The translations under genes were made by a program, and so were the position numbers. Below are positions 7,294 to 15,288 of a stretch of 23,512 bases of DNA, one piece after another. Numbering within the stretch: position 1 is the stretch's first letter; each line of letters opens with the position of its first letter. The stretch comes from RGIG3528 sp045629005 (GTDB lineage Bacteria > Bacillota > Clostridia > Lachnospirales > Lachnospiraceae): NCBI GenBank assembly GCA_045629005.1, contig JAZQQJ010000043.1:1-23512 (forward strand), written 5' to 3'. The notes under the pieces were generated by a model. The model made no database searches. It was not told the DNA's origin and saw nothing but the letters and a program-made list of their open reading frames with translations.

Positions 7294-7890
7294 TTAGTCG
7301 AGCTCTATAGTTTCGCCGTATTCCATAACAACCTTGTTCTTAGCACTAAACGCCTCAAACTGTGCCTTGTAATCCTTCCCGAATCCGTGAATCGGAATGT
7401 TATGCTTGGCACCAATCATATCAGCAACCTTTGTTGCTTCAGCGGCGTCCATGTTGTATACACCGTCGCAAGGATACATGGCAAAATCGATGTCCTTACC
7501 GGCAATGGACTTAAGACCGTCAAACATCGAGCAGTCACCTGCATGATAAAGCGTAATTCCGTCAATCGTAACAATATATCCGGCGTTTTCTGCAACAGGA
7601 TGGTTCTTGTTTCCACCTGAAGGAACAGCCTCTACGTGAATATCCTTTATGTCAAAAGACTTATATTCACCTTCTACGAGAGCCTCTTTCCATGTGATGA
7701 CTGTTGTGTCGGCCTTTTGCGTACACTTTTCAATCATGTTATGGTCATGATGTGCGTGGCTTACGAGAATGATGTCTGCTTTCTCGGAATAATCACCGTC
7801 AAAAAACGGATCTATGTATACAACCGTTCCCGCTTTGGAAATGAGTTTAACGCTTGCATGTCCTATAAGAGTAATCTTTGTTTTTGCCAT
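7294..7890 (-). CDS. Metallo-beta-lactamase-fold hydrolase (UPF0173-like)
   Basis: A predicted cytosolic metal-dependent hydrolase of 198 aa. The metal motif HAHHDH is at 45-50 (ligands H45, H47, D49, H50), with further candidate ligands in HAGDC (D119) and IPIHGF (H168). Early residues KITLIGHASVKL and YIDPFF are characteristic of the small YtkL/UPF0173 group, whose substrate is unknown. AGGAGG lies just before the ATG at 7890, so the 18-codon upstream extension is rejected. It is the first gene of an operon with the U32-like and thioredoxin genes. Confidence 0.88.
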   Translation of the reverse strand: MAKTKITLIGHASVKLISKAGTVVYIDPFFDGDYSEKADIILVSHAHHDHNMIEKCTQKADTTVITWKEALVEGEYKSFDIKDIHVEAVPSGGNKNHPVAENAGYIVTIDGITLYHAGDCSMFDGLKSIAGKDIDFAMYPCDGVYNMDAAEATKVADMIGAKHNIPIHGFGKDYKAQFEAFSAKNKVVMEYGETIELD

Positions 7891-7915
7891 AAGAGCACCT
7901 CCTGTCGCAATATGA

Positions 7916-7944
7916 ATTATGGAATAAATCTCTTTGGAAATCAA
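7916..7944 (-). promoter_or_regulatory. Promoter of the hydrolase-U32-like-thioredoxin operon
   Basis: Minus-strand TTGATT (7944-7939), 17-bp spacer, CATAAT (7921-7916), about 25 bases before the ATG at 7890. Confidence 0.55.
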
Positions 7945-8004
7945 GAAAAATTAATCACAATAATTACCTTGAGTTTTGTCTATTGGGCAGAGTTATTACC
8001 CTCT

Positions 8005-8991
8005 TTATTGGAATGAATAACTGCCGGAATGATTGTCAGCCTCAAGCGTAATCCGGGCTTTGCCTTCCATCGGAATCGAATACGTGAATTCGCCTTCGCC
8101 TAACTGTTCCTCAAAAATGACGTTTCCTTCGGAATCTGTTATCGTAACATTGAGATTGCCCGATTTGGTGACAATGTCAATGTCTAGTGCACCGTCCTGT
8201 ATGTTCAGGTTTTGCTTGAATTTACCGTTAATTTTTGAGTAACGGGCTTCCATTTTTCTTGTCGTACTTGTGCCCACATATCCAAGCTTCGTACCCGAAG
8301 AAAACGAGCCGGGTTCGATTTTTCCAACATACATTCCCAGGCCAACTGCTGCAACTATGAGAATGGCAAGAATAATATAATCAGACTTCCTGTATCCTGC
8401 TGAAGAAGTGCCTTGTTCTTCCAATCCGCCTGCCTTTTTCAGACAGACGATTTTGACTATATGAAATACAGCAGGGACAGCGACAATAGCACCTATGAGA
8501 ATCACATACCAAAGCTTTGTAAGAATTCCGAATATAAGTAACGGAAGTGAAACGAACAAAGCAGGTTTTAACAGCTGTCTGTGATACGTTATTTTATCCT
8601 CTGATGTGGTGTGCAGTTCGAAAGGCTTTCCGTCATTTTCCTTCTCGATAATAAGCAATTCTTTGTTATGAGCACCCTTATCAGTAGCAATACGCCCGCC
8701 CTTGTCGGCCCAGGGACGTATCTCCGCTTTCGCAAAGGAATAGTCCAGATTTATGTTTTTATAGAAAACGGTATATCCGCAGTCTTCAAGAAACTGCTTA
8801 TATTCAGCGCCGTCCTTGAAGCTTTTGTTTCCGATATACTCTACCGCATATACATATTTTCCGGGTTCACATTCTTCGAAATCATATGAACCGATGTGAG
8901 TTTTAACAAGTCTGTATCCCTTTTGGCTCATCTTGTTAAGCCAGTTTTCCTGGGCTTTAAGAAAGCCCCAGAAGTATCTTCTCTTTTTCAT
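8005..8991 (-). CDS. DUF2812 domain membrane protein
   Basis: The 328-aa product begins with a DUF2812-type cytosolic domain (KRRYFWGFLKAQENWLNKMSQKG pattern, residues 1-80, with W/Y-rich strands and DCGYTVFYKNI). Three predicted membrane segments follow (about 143-158, 161-182 and 204-222). The last 100 residues form a beta-rich extracytoplasmic tail with ITDSEGNVIFEEQLGEGEF. A GGAGG ribosome site overlaps the end of the PadR gene, and only one base separates the two genes. DUF2812 genes commonly follow PadR regulators in Firmicutes, where they are suspected to act in signalling or envelope stress; the exact role is unknown. Confidence 0.85.
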   Translation of the reverse strand: MKKRRYFWGFLKAQENWLNKMSQKGYRLVKTHIGSYDFEECEPGKYVYAVEYIGNKSFKDGAEYKQFLEDCGYTVFYKNINLDYSFAKAEIRPWADKGGRIATDKGAHNKELLIIEKENDGKPFELHTTSEDKITYHRQLLKPALFVSLPLLIFGILTKLWYVILIGAIVAVPAVFHIVKIVCLKKAGGLEEQGTSSAGYRKSDYIILAILIVAAVGLGMYVGKIEPGSFSSGTKLGYVGTSTTRKMEARYSKINGKFKQNLNIQDGALDIDIVTKSGNLNVTITDSEGNVIFEEQLGEGEFTYSIPMEGKARITLEADNHSGSYSFQ

Positions 8992-8992
8992 C

Positions 8993-9310
8993 TCATACCT
9001 CCATTATCCCCTTGGCTGTTTCAGCCAGTTTTAAAATGCGTTCCAGTTCCTTTTCGGCAATTGCTTTTCCTGTAGCAGTGATAACGTACTCCTTCTTGCG
9101 CCCGTCGCCTTCGCCATGAGGCTCTATCCAGCCCTTGTCCAGCATTGTTGTGATGGCACCGTAGAGTGTGCCCGCGCCAAGACTGAGCCTGCCTTCGGTT
9201 TTCTCTTCCACAAACTGCATTATTCCATATCCGTGCCTGGGCTCATACACCGCCAACAGAATAAAAAACGTCACTTCTGTCAGCGCACCGCCTTTTACGT
9301 TGTCTTTCAT
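8993..9310 (-). CDS. PadR family transcriptional regulator
   Basis: A 105-aa winged-helix repressor of the short PadR (PadR-s2) type. Visible landmarks are TFFILLAVYEPRHGYGIMQ (helix 1-2), LSLGAGTLYGAITTMLDKGWI (recognition helix and wing start) and DGRKKEYVITATGKA (wing). ATG ATG is encoded at the start; the second (9310) has the better spacing, 6 bases, from AGGAGG. The partner DUF2812 gene is one base downstream. About 160 bases upstream is a strong promoter overlapped by three direct repeats, suggesting that PadR represses its own operon. Confidence 0.93.
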   Translation of the reverse strand: MKDNVKGGALTEVTFFILLAVYEPRHGYGIMQFVEEKTEGRLSLGAGTLYGAITTMLDKGWIEPHGEGDGRKKEYVITATGKAIAEKELERILKLAETAKGIMEV

Positions 9311-9448
9311 CATGCACCTCCTGATTTTACAAATTGATTTATCGCTTACTTCGCCTGCACCTGCGCATATGCTTTCCTAGGCTCACCCCATGCTCACCTG
9401 ATGCTTACTTGCGTCTATGTGTGGTTACTAAGCTTGCGCGCGCAGAAT

Positions 9449-9495
9449 ATATCGTTTACTGTAATATCGTTAAGCGTAATATATCACTAACCGTA
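9449..9495. promoter_or_regulatory. Three 15-bp direct repeats over the PadR promoter (candidate operator)
   Basis: Plus-strand copies at 9449-9463 (ATATCGTTTACTGTA), 9464-9478 (ATATCGTTAAGCGTA) and 9481-9495 (ATATCACTAACCGTA). They lie on the -10 box, the start point and the spacer of the PadR promoter, the position expected of a repressor site. That PadR is the binder is inferred. Confidence 0.6.
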
Positions 9496-9506
9496 ATAAT
9501 TGTCAA
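9478..9506 (-). promoter_or_regulatory. Promoter of the padR-DUF2812 operon
   Basis: Minus-strand TTGACA (9506-9501), 17-bp spacer, TATATT (9483-9478). A transcript starting near 9471 would carry a leader of about 160 nt before the PadR ATG. The leader is unusually long and contains GCTTAC/GCTCACC-like repeats, but I see no known riboswitch. Confidence 0.75.
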
Positions 9507-9633
9507 TAATATATTTTATATTTTGTTTGGCTTTCTTTGTTTCGAGTAAAACCAGCACAAATATGGAATGTGTATGATAAAACATCGTGCCAATTTATAC
9601 ATTACCATTACAAATCATCTTTCTTGCATTTTT
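9507..9633. other. Noncoding stretch before palindrome array 1
   Basis: AT-rich sequence without a credible gene. Near 9601-9609 an ATTACCATT matches the right arm of the array unit one base out of register, so a decayed further unit may precede the array. Confidence 0.5.
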
Positions 9634-10058
9634 AATGGTAAGCTTCTAAGAGCTTTACCATTGTTTTTTTCTTTCCCAGCAATCAAATGGTAAGTTTCTC
9701 AATGCTTTACCATTGGTTTCTGCTTTCCCGACATTTCAATGGTAACACGCGAAAAACTTTACCATTGTTTTCTGCTTCCCCGTTATTTCTATGGTAACAC
9801 GCGAAAAACTTTACCATTGTTTTCTGCTTCCATGACATTTCAATGGTAACACGCGAAAAACTTTACCATTGTTTTCCGCTTCCATGACATTTCAATGGTA
9901 ACACGCGAAAAACTTTACCATTGGTTTCTGCTTTTCCAGCATTTCAATGGTAACACGCGAAAAACTTTACCATTGGTTTCTGCTTTCCCGTCATTTCAAT
10001 GGTAACACGCGAAAAGCTTTACCATTGTTTTCTTCTTTTCCAGCATTTCTATGGTAAC
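9634..10058. repeat. Palindrome array 1: 52-bp tandem repeat, eight full units plus a partial
   Basis: Units begin at 9634, 9686, 9738, 9790, 9842, 9894, 9946, 9998 and 10050 (partial), exactly 52 bp apart. Each has inverted arms AATGGTAA and TTACCATT (first base T in units 4 and 9) around a 13-base loop, then a T/C-rich linker. Units 3 to 8 share the loop CACGCGAAAAACT with one change; units 1 and 2 have different loops but intact arms. In unit 1 the loop bases GCT/AGC also pair. Linkers keep TTTTCTGCTT at one side and ATTTC at the other, varying mainly in the middle. No ORF, leader or cas gene accompanies it. It lies between the PadR promoter and the 3' end of the threonine aldolase gene. 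Confidence 0.95.
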
Positions 10059-10097
10059 CCTTCCAATTCACCGCAGAAAGCGTAATATGCGGGTATC

Positions 10098-10217
10098 AAA
10101 AAGAGCAGGCCCCCTACTCAATTGAGTCCGCCCGCTCTCGTTTAGTCTGCCTGCTCTCGTTTAAGCTTCCTGTTTTTTTGAATCCGCCCGCTCTCGTTTA
10201 TGCTTCCTGCTCTTTTT
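10098..10217. repeat. GC-rich repeat block with 12-bp inverted ends, 3' of threonine aldolase
   Basis: AAAAAGAGCAGG (10098-10109) and CCTGCTCTTTTT (10206-10217) are perfect inverted copies. Between them are a 12-bp palindrome ACTCAATTGAGT (10116-10127) and three direct copies of a CCGCCCGCTCTCGTTTA-like unit (about 10128-10144, 10147-10163, 10184-10200; the second reads TGCCTGC). On the minus strand the aldolase stop codon lies in the first arm, and the second arm ends in TTTTT, so the whole block may form the operon's terminator. Its strength is uncertain because the arms are 96 bases apart. Confidence 0.75.
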
Positions 10218-11250
10218 ACAGTCTTCCAAGTATTTCATCCAGCTTACAGAGGTCCTCCTCGCTTGTAGACCACCCGGTTGCGAAGCGGATTACCGTTTGA
10301 CTGTCATCATATTTCTCCCAGAAGCTTACTGAAACTTCCTCGATAAGCTTTTTGTATTTTTCATTGTCAATCACGACAAACTGTTGGTTTGTAGGTGATT
10401 CATAGAAAAACGTCATGTTGTTTTTCTTAAGTATTTCGATGAGTCTGCCACGACACTTATTAACATATCGACCAATCTCATAATACAAATCATTTGTAAA
10501 AAGAGTATCGAACTGTACGCCTGTCAGCCTGCCCTTGGCAATGAGGGCGCCACGCTGCTTTGCAAGCGTAATGAAATGCTTCGGCATATTTCCGTGCGTA
10601 AAGACTATAGCCTCGCCGCAAAGCGCTCCAACCTTTGTGCCTCCGATATAGAAGACATCCGCAAGACTCGCAATATCAGGAAGTGTCAGATCATTTTCTT
10701 CGGAAGTCAAGGCATAGGCAAGTCTTGCACCATCAATATAAAGTGCAATTCCGGCCTTTTTGCAAACTTCAGAAATAGCGGTAAGCTCAGCCTTGGAATA
10801 TATGCTTCCGTACTCTGTCGGGTGTGAAATATAGACCATTCCGGGGAAAACCATATGTTCATGATTTCCGTCTGCGTAAAATGCTTCTATAAAAGAGCGC
10901 AGCTCCCCTGCATCAATTTTCCCCATATGATTTGGAATCGTCAGCACCTTATGTCCGGAGTGCTCAATAGCGCCCGCTTCATGTGCTCCGATGTGTCCCG
11001 TATCCGCTGCGATAACGCCCTCATAATCCTTAAGCATTGTGGATATGACAAGCTGGTTGGTCTGAGTGCCGCCTACAGCCAGATACACCTCTGCTTCAGG
11101 ACATTCGCACGCCTTCTTAATCTTTTCCGCGGCACTTAACGTGTAAGGGTCGCTACCGTAGCCCTCCGTAGGCTCAAGATTTGTCTCCATCAGTCTTTTA
11201 AATATATCAGGATGCGCCCCCGTCGTATAATCACTCGCAAACGAAATCAT
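10216..11250 (-). CDS. ltaE: Low-specificity L-threonine aldolase
   Basis: This PLP enzyme cleaves L-threonine/allo-threonine to glycine and acetaldehyde in the cytosol. The 344-aa product has the beta-eliminating-lyase/aldolase pattern: FASDYTTGAHPDIF at the N-terminus, GGTQTNQL (60-67), TGHIGAHEAGAIE (84-96), YIDGARLAYAL with cofactor Asp173, and FYIGGTKVGALCGE with the PLP lysine at K206. AAGGAGG lies upstream of the ATG. It follows the response regulator by 20 bases without a terminator, so it is probably the last gene of the ABC/two-component operon. That is an odd place for a metabolic gene, and the link may be only read-through. Confidence 0.92.
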   Translation of the reverse strand: MISFASDYTTGAHPDIFKRLMETNLEPTEGYGSDPYTLSAAEKIKKACECPEAEVYLAVGGTQTNQLVISTMLKDYEGVIAADTGHIGAHEAGAIEHSGHKVLTIPNHMGKIDAGELRSFIEAFYADGNHEHMVFPGMVYISHPTEYGSIYSKAELTAISEVCKKAGIALYIDGARLAYALTSEENDLTLPDIASLADVFYIGGTKVGALCGEAIVFTHGNMPKHFITLAKQRGALIAKGRLTGVQFDTLFTNDLYYEIGRYVNKCRGRLIEILKKNNMTFFYESPTNQQFVVIDNEKYKKLIEEVSVSFWEKYDDSQTVIRFATGWSTSEEDLCKLDEILGRL

Positions 11251-11270
11251 AATACCGTTCCTCCTTAAAA

Positions 11271-11909
11271 TCAGTTCCCGTTTTTTATTCCGGTAAGATA
11301 ATACACAGCAAGCTGTGTCCTATGCGAAAGACCTTCTTTTTCAAGAATCGAACTTATATAATTCTTGACAGTCCCTTCCGAAATAAAAAGCTTTTCGGCT
11401 ATTTCTTTATTTGAAAGGCCCGAGGCCACGGCTTCGACAATTTCCAATTCTCGTGAAGAATAATTGTCTTTATTGAAATTACTGCTTGGGCGAATTCCCG
11501 CATCAATAAATTTATCAAAAATCTGCTCGTCCATAACCTTTACGCCCTGATGAATGGAGCGAATCATCTGTTTCAGTTCATCCGGCTTGTGGTTTTTGAT
11601 AAGATACCCCTTTGCGCCGTTATTGAGCGCCTTGCTTACCAGTTCGTCATCATCAAAGGTGGTAAGTATCATTACCTTGCCGAGGTTTTCGCGTACAAAA
11701 ATATCGGTTGCCTCAATCCCGTCCATAACGGGCATCTGGATGTCCATAAGCACAACATCGCACTTATTTGCACGTGCTATATTAACCGCTTCCTGCCCAT
11801 TTGAAGCACAGCCGATAACTTCAAAATCGTTATCAACATCGAGAATTATTTTCATTCCGTCTCTGACAAAATCACTGTCATCAGCAATTATTACCTTTAT
11901 GGCATCCAT
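11271..11909 (-). CDS. NarL/FixJ-type response regulator (LnrK-like)
   Basis: A 212-aa two-domain regulator. The receiver domain (1-120) has acidic residues D10 and D11, phospho-acceptor D56 (VVLMDIQMPVMDG), the T83/T84 switch and K105. The LuxR-type helix-turn-helix covers about 150-205 (SSRELEIVEAVASGLSNKEI, then SEGTVKNYISSIL). The stop of the histidine kinase and this start overlap (TAATG), so the pair is translationally coupled. It is expected to be phosphorylated by the kinase at 11909-13033 and to control the ABC transporter promoter near 16.1 kb, where a 16-bp palindrome is present. Confidence 0.95.
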   Translation of the reverse strand: MDAIKVIIADDSDFVRDGMKIILDVDNDFEVIGCASNGQEAVNIARANKCDVVLMDIQMPVMDGIEATDIFVRENLGKVMILTTFDDDELVSKALNNGAKGYLIKNHKPDELKQMIRSIHQGVKVMDEQIFDKFIDAGIRPSSNFNKDNYSSRELEIVEAVASGLSNKEIAEKLFISEGTVKNYISSILEKEGLSHRTQLAVYYLTGIKNGN

Positions 11910-13033
11910 TATTCCTGCCCTCCGATTCTTTCAGCAATGGGAAGAATCATATTTATTGAAAATCCCATTTCAGACTCAATGTCCATATAACCCTTAACGC
12001 TTCTTACGCGTTTCTTCATGCCCTGTATTCCCATACCCTCGGTAACGGAGCTGCAGCCTCTTCCGTTATCCTTTATTGTAACACGGACAACTTCAGCAAG
12101 CACGTTAATTGAAACCTCTATACGATCGCATCCCGAGTATTTGAGTGAATTTGTAATAGCCTCATACGTGTTATCAAGGATAATTTCCCATATTTTCTCC
12201 GGAATGACACAATCCTCCGGGGTAATCTCGAGAGAAGTCTTTATTTTGTACTGTTCCTCGCATTCGTTACATATCGATTGCAACGCCATAACCGCTGATT
12301 TTTTCTTGTCAGGCCTTTCGTTACGGATAATAACTCGTATTTCGTCCATACTTCCGCGCAGATTGTCTATTACCTCCTGAAGAATCTTTTCACTTTCCTC
12401 AGGCTTTTTATCCATAAGCAGTTTGACCGCTTCAAGCTTGTATAAGGACCCGTTGATGCTGTGTCCGAGTTTGTCATGTAGTGCCTGCGAAATACGCGAT
12501 TTTTCTTCAAGCATTTCATTTTCATGCCGGAGTCTGGAACTAATCATGTCCGATTTAAGTTGTGACTCCATTTCAAGGTTTTCACGCTCATTCTTCCGAT
12601 ACCACATAACTATCTTACAATGCATAAAATACATCAAAAGCATAAACGAGAAAACAAGAACACATATTCCGATATCAAGCTTAAAGAAATATGCCGGAAT
12701 CAGCAGCAGAAACGTAAGAAAATAAAAGAAATAACCGTACTCTCCGACAATATCCAGGTATACAAGAGCTACGAAGAAAATACCTATAACAGGAAACAGG
12801 GCTATGGCAATCAATGCCGATAACCCTTCTCCGATAAGCCATATAAAATGCCTTTTTTTATTTGCGTCTATCTCTTCAACAATCGAGCACAACAGGAACA
12901 ACGCGCCTGTAAGAATCATCTCTCCGGCATTAGTGCCAAAAGAGGCTTCCTTAAGGCCTGCCCATACAATCAGGGCCATTATTCCAATGAATTTCGCGAT
13001 TATGAAATAATTGTTTCTGAGTTTTGACTCCAT
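11909..13033 (-). CDS. Membrane sensor histidine kinase, HisKA_3 family (LnrJ-like)
   Basis: A 374-aa kinase. Residues 1-145 contain five or six hydrophobic segments with short loops and no sizeable extracytoplasmic sensor, an 'intramembrane-sensing' layout. A coiled linker (150-180) leads to the phospho-acceptor H186 in SQALHDKLGHS. The ATPase domain shows the N box EAITNSLKYS (N295), DNGRGC (322-327) and EGMGIQGMKKRV (332-343). This matches the NarL-partner kinases such as LnrJ, DesK and LiaS. CAGGT precedes the ATG by four or five bases. Together with the response regulator and ABC genes it probably senses the compound or membrane state that the transporter deals with. Confidence 0.94.
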   Translation of the reverse strand: MESKLRNNYFIIAKFIGIMALIVWAGLKEASFGTNAGEMILTGALFLLCSIVEEIDANKKRHFIWLIGEGLSALIAIALFPVIGIFFVALVYLDIVGEYGYFFYFLTFLLLIPAYFFKLDIGICVLVFSFMLLMYFMHCKIVMWYRKNERENLEMESQLKSDMISSRLRHENEMLEEKSRISQALHDKLGHSINGSLYKLEAVKLLMDKKPEESEKILQEVIDNLRGSMDEIRVIIRNERPDKKKSAVMALQSICNECEEQYKIKTSLEITPEDCVIPEKIWEIILDNTYEAITNSLKYSGCDRIEVSINVLAEVVRVTIKDNGRGCSSVTEGMGIQGMKKRVRSVKGYMDIESEMGFSINMILPIAERIGGQE

Positions 13034-13045
13034 TTTACCTGCCTG

Positions 13046-14203
13046 CTATTCTTCTTCGCCAATCTTTACCCCTATAATACCAACTACAAATATTATAATC
13101 AAGTATGACAGCGCTGCACATGCAATTAATGAATATCCCGACAGGTCATCCCTCATGAATCTGTTAATCGATATAAGCGCAATCCTCTCAGGCATAAAAG
13201 ACGCAAGCCTTTTAAAGAAATCACTCGAGCTGCTGATATCAAAGTATGTTCCCGAAACAAGAGCCGAAATACTCCAGATGCAAAACGCAACTATTGAAGC
13301 CATAGCCATGGAATTGCAGAACAAACCGATACACAGGCTCATCAAGTTGAAAACAACGCCGATAAGCAGAAGAACCGTAAAGAATCTGAATGCCGTAATC
13401 CCGATTTCAACCTTTACAAAGAATACAAGACCAAGCGTCATAAGTACGGTCTGAAGCAACGCGAGACCAATGCAGAGAATTAGTTTTGACGTAAAATAAC
13501 ATGTTCTCGTCACTCCGGTAAGCATCATTCTCTCATATACATGGTCACGCTTCTCATCAAGAACCGTCCCAAGTATCATAACCCCGCCGAAGATGAAAGC
13601 TATGGAAGCAAACGCCAATGTATATGCCAGTTCTCTGCTCTCGTAGTAATTGACTTCATCATTTGTATTATCCGCAAGCAAAGATATACCGGAATTGACG
13701 TAGCTTTCATCATATCCTCCCATTACAAGCGGAAGAAGTTCTTCCAGCAAGGCAAATCTTTCGTCTTCACCAACAGAGTACAGGCAGGATTCTTCTGCTG
13801 TATTTCCAAGTATCAGAATAGCCCCTACTTTATCTTCCAATGCAGATTTTTCGGCACTTTCCCTAATCTTTTCATCCGGATAATTCTTTACATCCGCAAC
13901 AAAGATTTGAAACATCCCCGCATTGTTCAGGCCCTCGCAAATGTCCTTTGATTCAATGGTACAGGCCTTGTCGTATACTTTAACCGCAAAACGGTTAAAG
14001 TCCACGTCATATACAAGCTGTTCTTCCGGGTTTTCCAGCAAATGTACCTCTTCCGTCGGTTCTGCAGTAACAGGCATATTTGCCCACACATTTATAAGCA
14101 GCACCGAAATCAACGGGAGCAGAACTCCAACTGCCCAGAAGGCTTTTCCACGGAACATTATTTTGGCTGCAGGAACTGCAACTCGAAAAGCTTTGGCAAA
14201 CAT
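13046..14203 (-). CDS. ABC-2 type transporter permease (second; LnrN-like)
   Basis: A 385-aa membrane protein of the ABC2_membrane_3 kind. TM1 is at about 19-37, followed by an extracytoplasmic domain of roughly 130 residues, then five hydrophobic helices from about 190 to the C-terminus (YTLAFASIAFIFGGVMILG onwards), with the cytosolic coupling segment LDEKRDHVYERMMLTGVTR. The ATG at 14203 sits 9 bases after AGGAGG and 4 bases after the preceding permease's stop; the 14-codon upstream extension lies in that gene. It forms a transport complex with the other permease and the ATPase. Its substrate is not visible, but the architecture resembles LnrLMN-type antibiotic-resistance exporters. Confidence 0.9.
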   Translation of the reverse strand: MFAKAFRVAVPAAKIMFRGKAFWAVGVLLPLISVLLINVWANMPVTAEPTEEVHLLENPEEQLVYDVDFNRFAVKVYDKACTIESKDICEGLNNAGMFQIFVADVKNYPDEKIRESAEKSALEDKVGAILILGNTAEESCLYSVGEDERFALLEELLPLVMGGYDESYVNSGISLLADNTNDEVNYYESRELAYTLAFASIAFIFGGVMILGTVLDEKRDHVYERMMLTGVTRTCYFTSKLILCIGLALLQTVLMTLGLVFFVKVEIGITAFRFFTVLLLIGVVFNLMSLCIGLFCNSMAMASIVAFCIWSISALVSGTYFDISSSSDFFKRLASFMPERIALISINRFMRDDLSGYSLIACAALSYLIIIFVVGIIGVKIGEEE

Positions 14204-14207
14204 TCTG

Positions 14208-15284
14208 TTACACCTCCTTCTTCTTTGATGTGATGAATATTCCAAGCATTACCGACACAAGCGTGACGCCTGCCAGAACAAGGAAACAAGGTACAATAAA
14301 GTCACTTTCTCCATTCACGGAAAGCTCTACAAGACTCCTGTTGACGTAATACAAGGGCGAAAGAAGCTTGATTTTCTCGGATATGGACGAATACATATAT
14401 GTTTCAAACGATCCGCCGAAAAGTCCCATAAACCATGTAACCACAAACATAAATCCAATAGCAGGTGCCATATTGTCAAACAGCAGGAAGAAAATCATTC
14501 CAAACGCGGAAAAAGACACGGTTGTCGCAAAAATCACAGCCATACTCAGCAATGGTTTTCCTATGGTAACATCATATAAAGCACAGACAAGGATTGTTTC
14601 CAGAACTCCCATGCATAAAAATGCCGAAATAACACATGCAAACAGTTTTCCAAAATATCTCTCGGCAGCATTTGCACCGCCTACGGAATACCTTATTCCT
14701 ATTTTGAACTTTCTCTCTGTCCAGAAAATGAAGCAAAGCATGACAGAGCTGCAAGCCATAAAATATACAATTTCAATTATTCCGTAATAGTTCTCCGCTT
14801 CAGAGGTTTTTATGTAAGGAAGGCTGTCCGTTTTGACTTGAACCTTTTCGATATTTCCTGACATTGCGGCATTCATTTCCGCATCGGCTCTGTAAAGAAC
14901 ATAACTCACCGTTCTGGCCTGAATCTCTTTTTTTTCTCCCGCGTAAATGTGATAACCGTCTTCAAGGAATTCAACAAAGACATCTGCTTCCCCGGAGCTT
15001 ATTATCTCGTTCGGATTGGCATTATCGTACCTTACAGACAATATGCCCTGTTCCTCAAAACCGCTAATTACGGCTTTTTCAAGCATTGCATATTTGCTTT
15101 CGTCATTCATCACGTATCCGATTTTGAACTTGCCGGCTTCTTCACTGCTGTCCAAAAGCGTCCTAAATGCGGAGGAAAGCGTCGCCACCACGAGCAAGGC
15201 TCCAAGTACCATAACCGCAAGCAACCCGGGCTTTCGGAAAATCAGTTTTAAATAGTTTTTGGTAATAAACCACACTCTGCTCAT
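14208..15284 (-). CDS. ABC-2 type transporter permease (first; LnrM-like)
   Basis: A 358-aa permease with the same plan as its neighbour: TM1 at about 20-40, an extracytoplasmic domain (about 41-170), then five membrane helices with the coupling segment WTERKFKIGIRYSVGGANAAERYFGK between the second and third. The two permeases are paralogous in layout but clearly diverged in sequence, as expected for a heterodimer. The start lies 4 bases after the ATPase stop, and GAGGGG of the ATPase's last codons serves as ribosome site. Confidence 0.9.
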   Translation of the reverse strand: MSRVWFITKNYLKLIFRKPGLLAVMVLGALLVVATLSSAFRTLLDSSEEAGKFKIGYVMNDESKYAMLEKAVISGFEEQGILSVRYDNANPNEIISSGEADVFVEFLEDGYHIYAGEKKEIQARTVSYVLYRADAEMNAAMSGNIEKVQVKTDSLPYIKTSEAENYYGIIEIVYFMACSSVMLCFIFWTERKFKIGIRYSVGGANAAERYFGKLFACVISAFLCMGVLETILVCALYDVTIGKPLLSMAVIFATTVSFSAFGMIFFLLFDNMAPAIGFMFVVTWFMGLFGGSFETYMYSSISEKIKLLSPLYYVNRSLVELSVNGESDFIVPCFLVLAGVTLVSVMLGIFITSKKKEV

Positions 15285-15288
15285 TTTC

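Noticed and set aside
9634..10058. CRISPR array
   Set aside because: The 29-base cores look repeat-like, but the 23-base 'spacers' share both flanks and much of their sequence, the terminal units diverge in the loop, and there are no cas genes.
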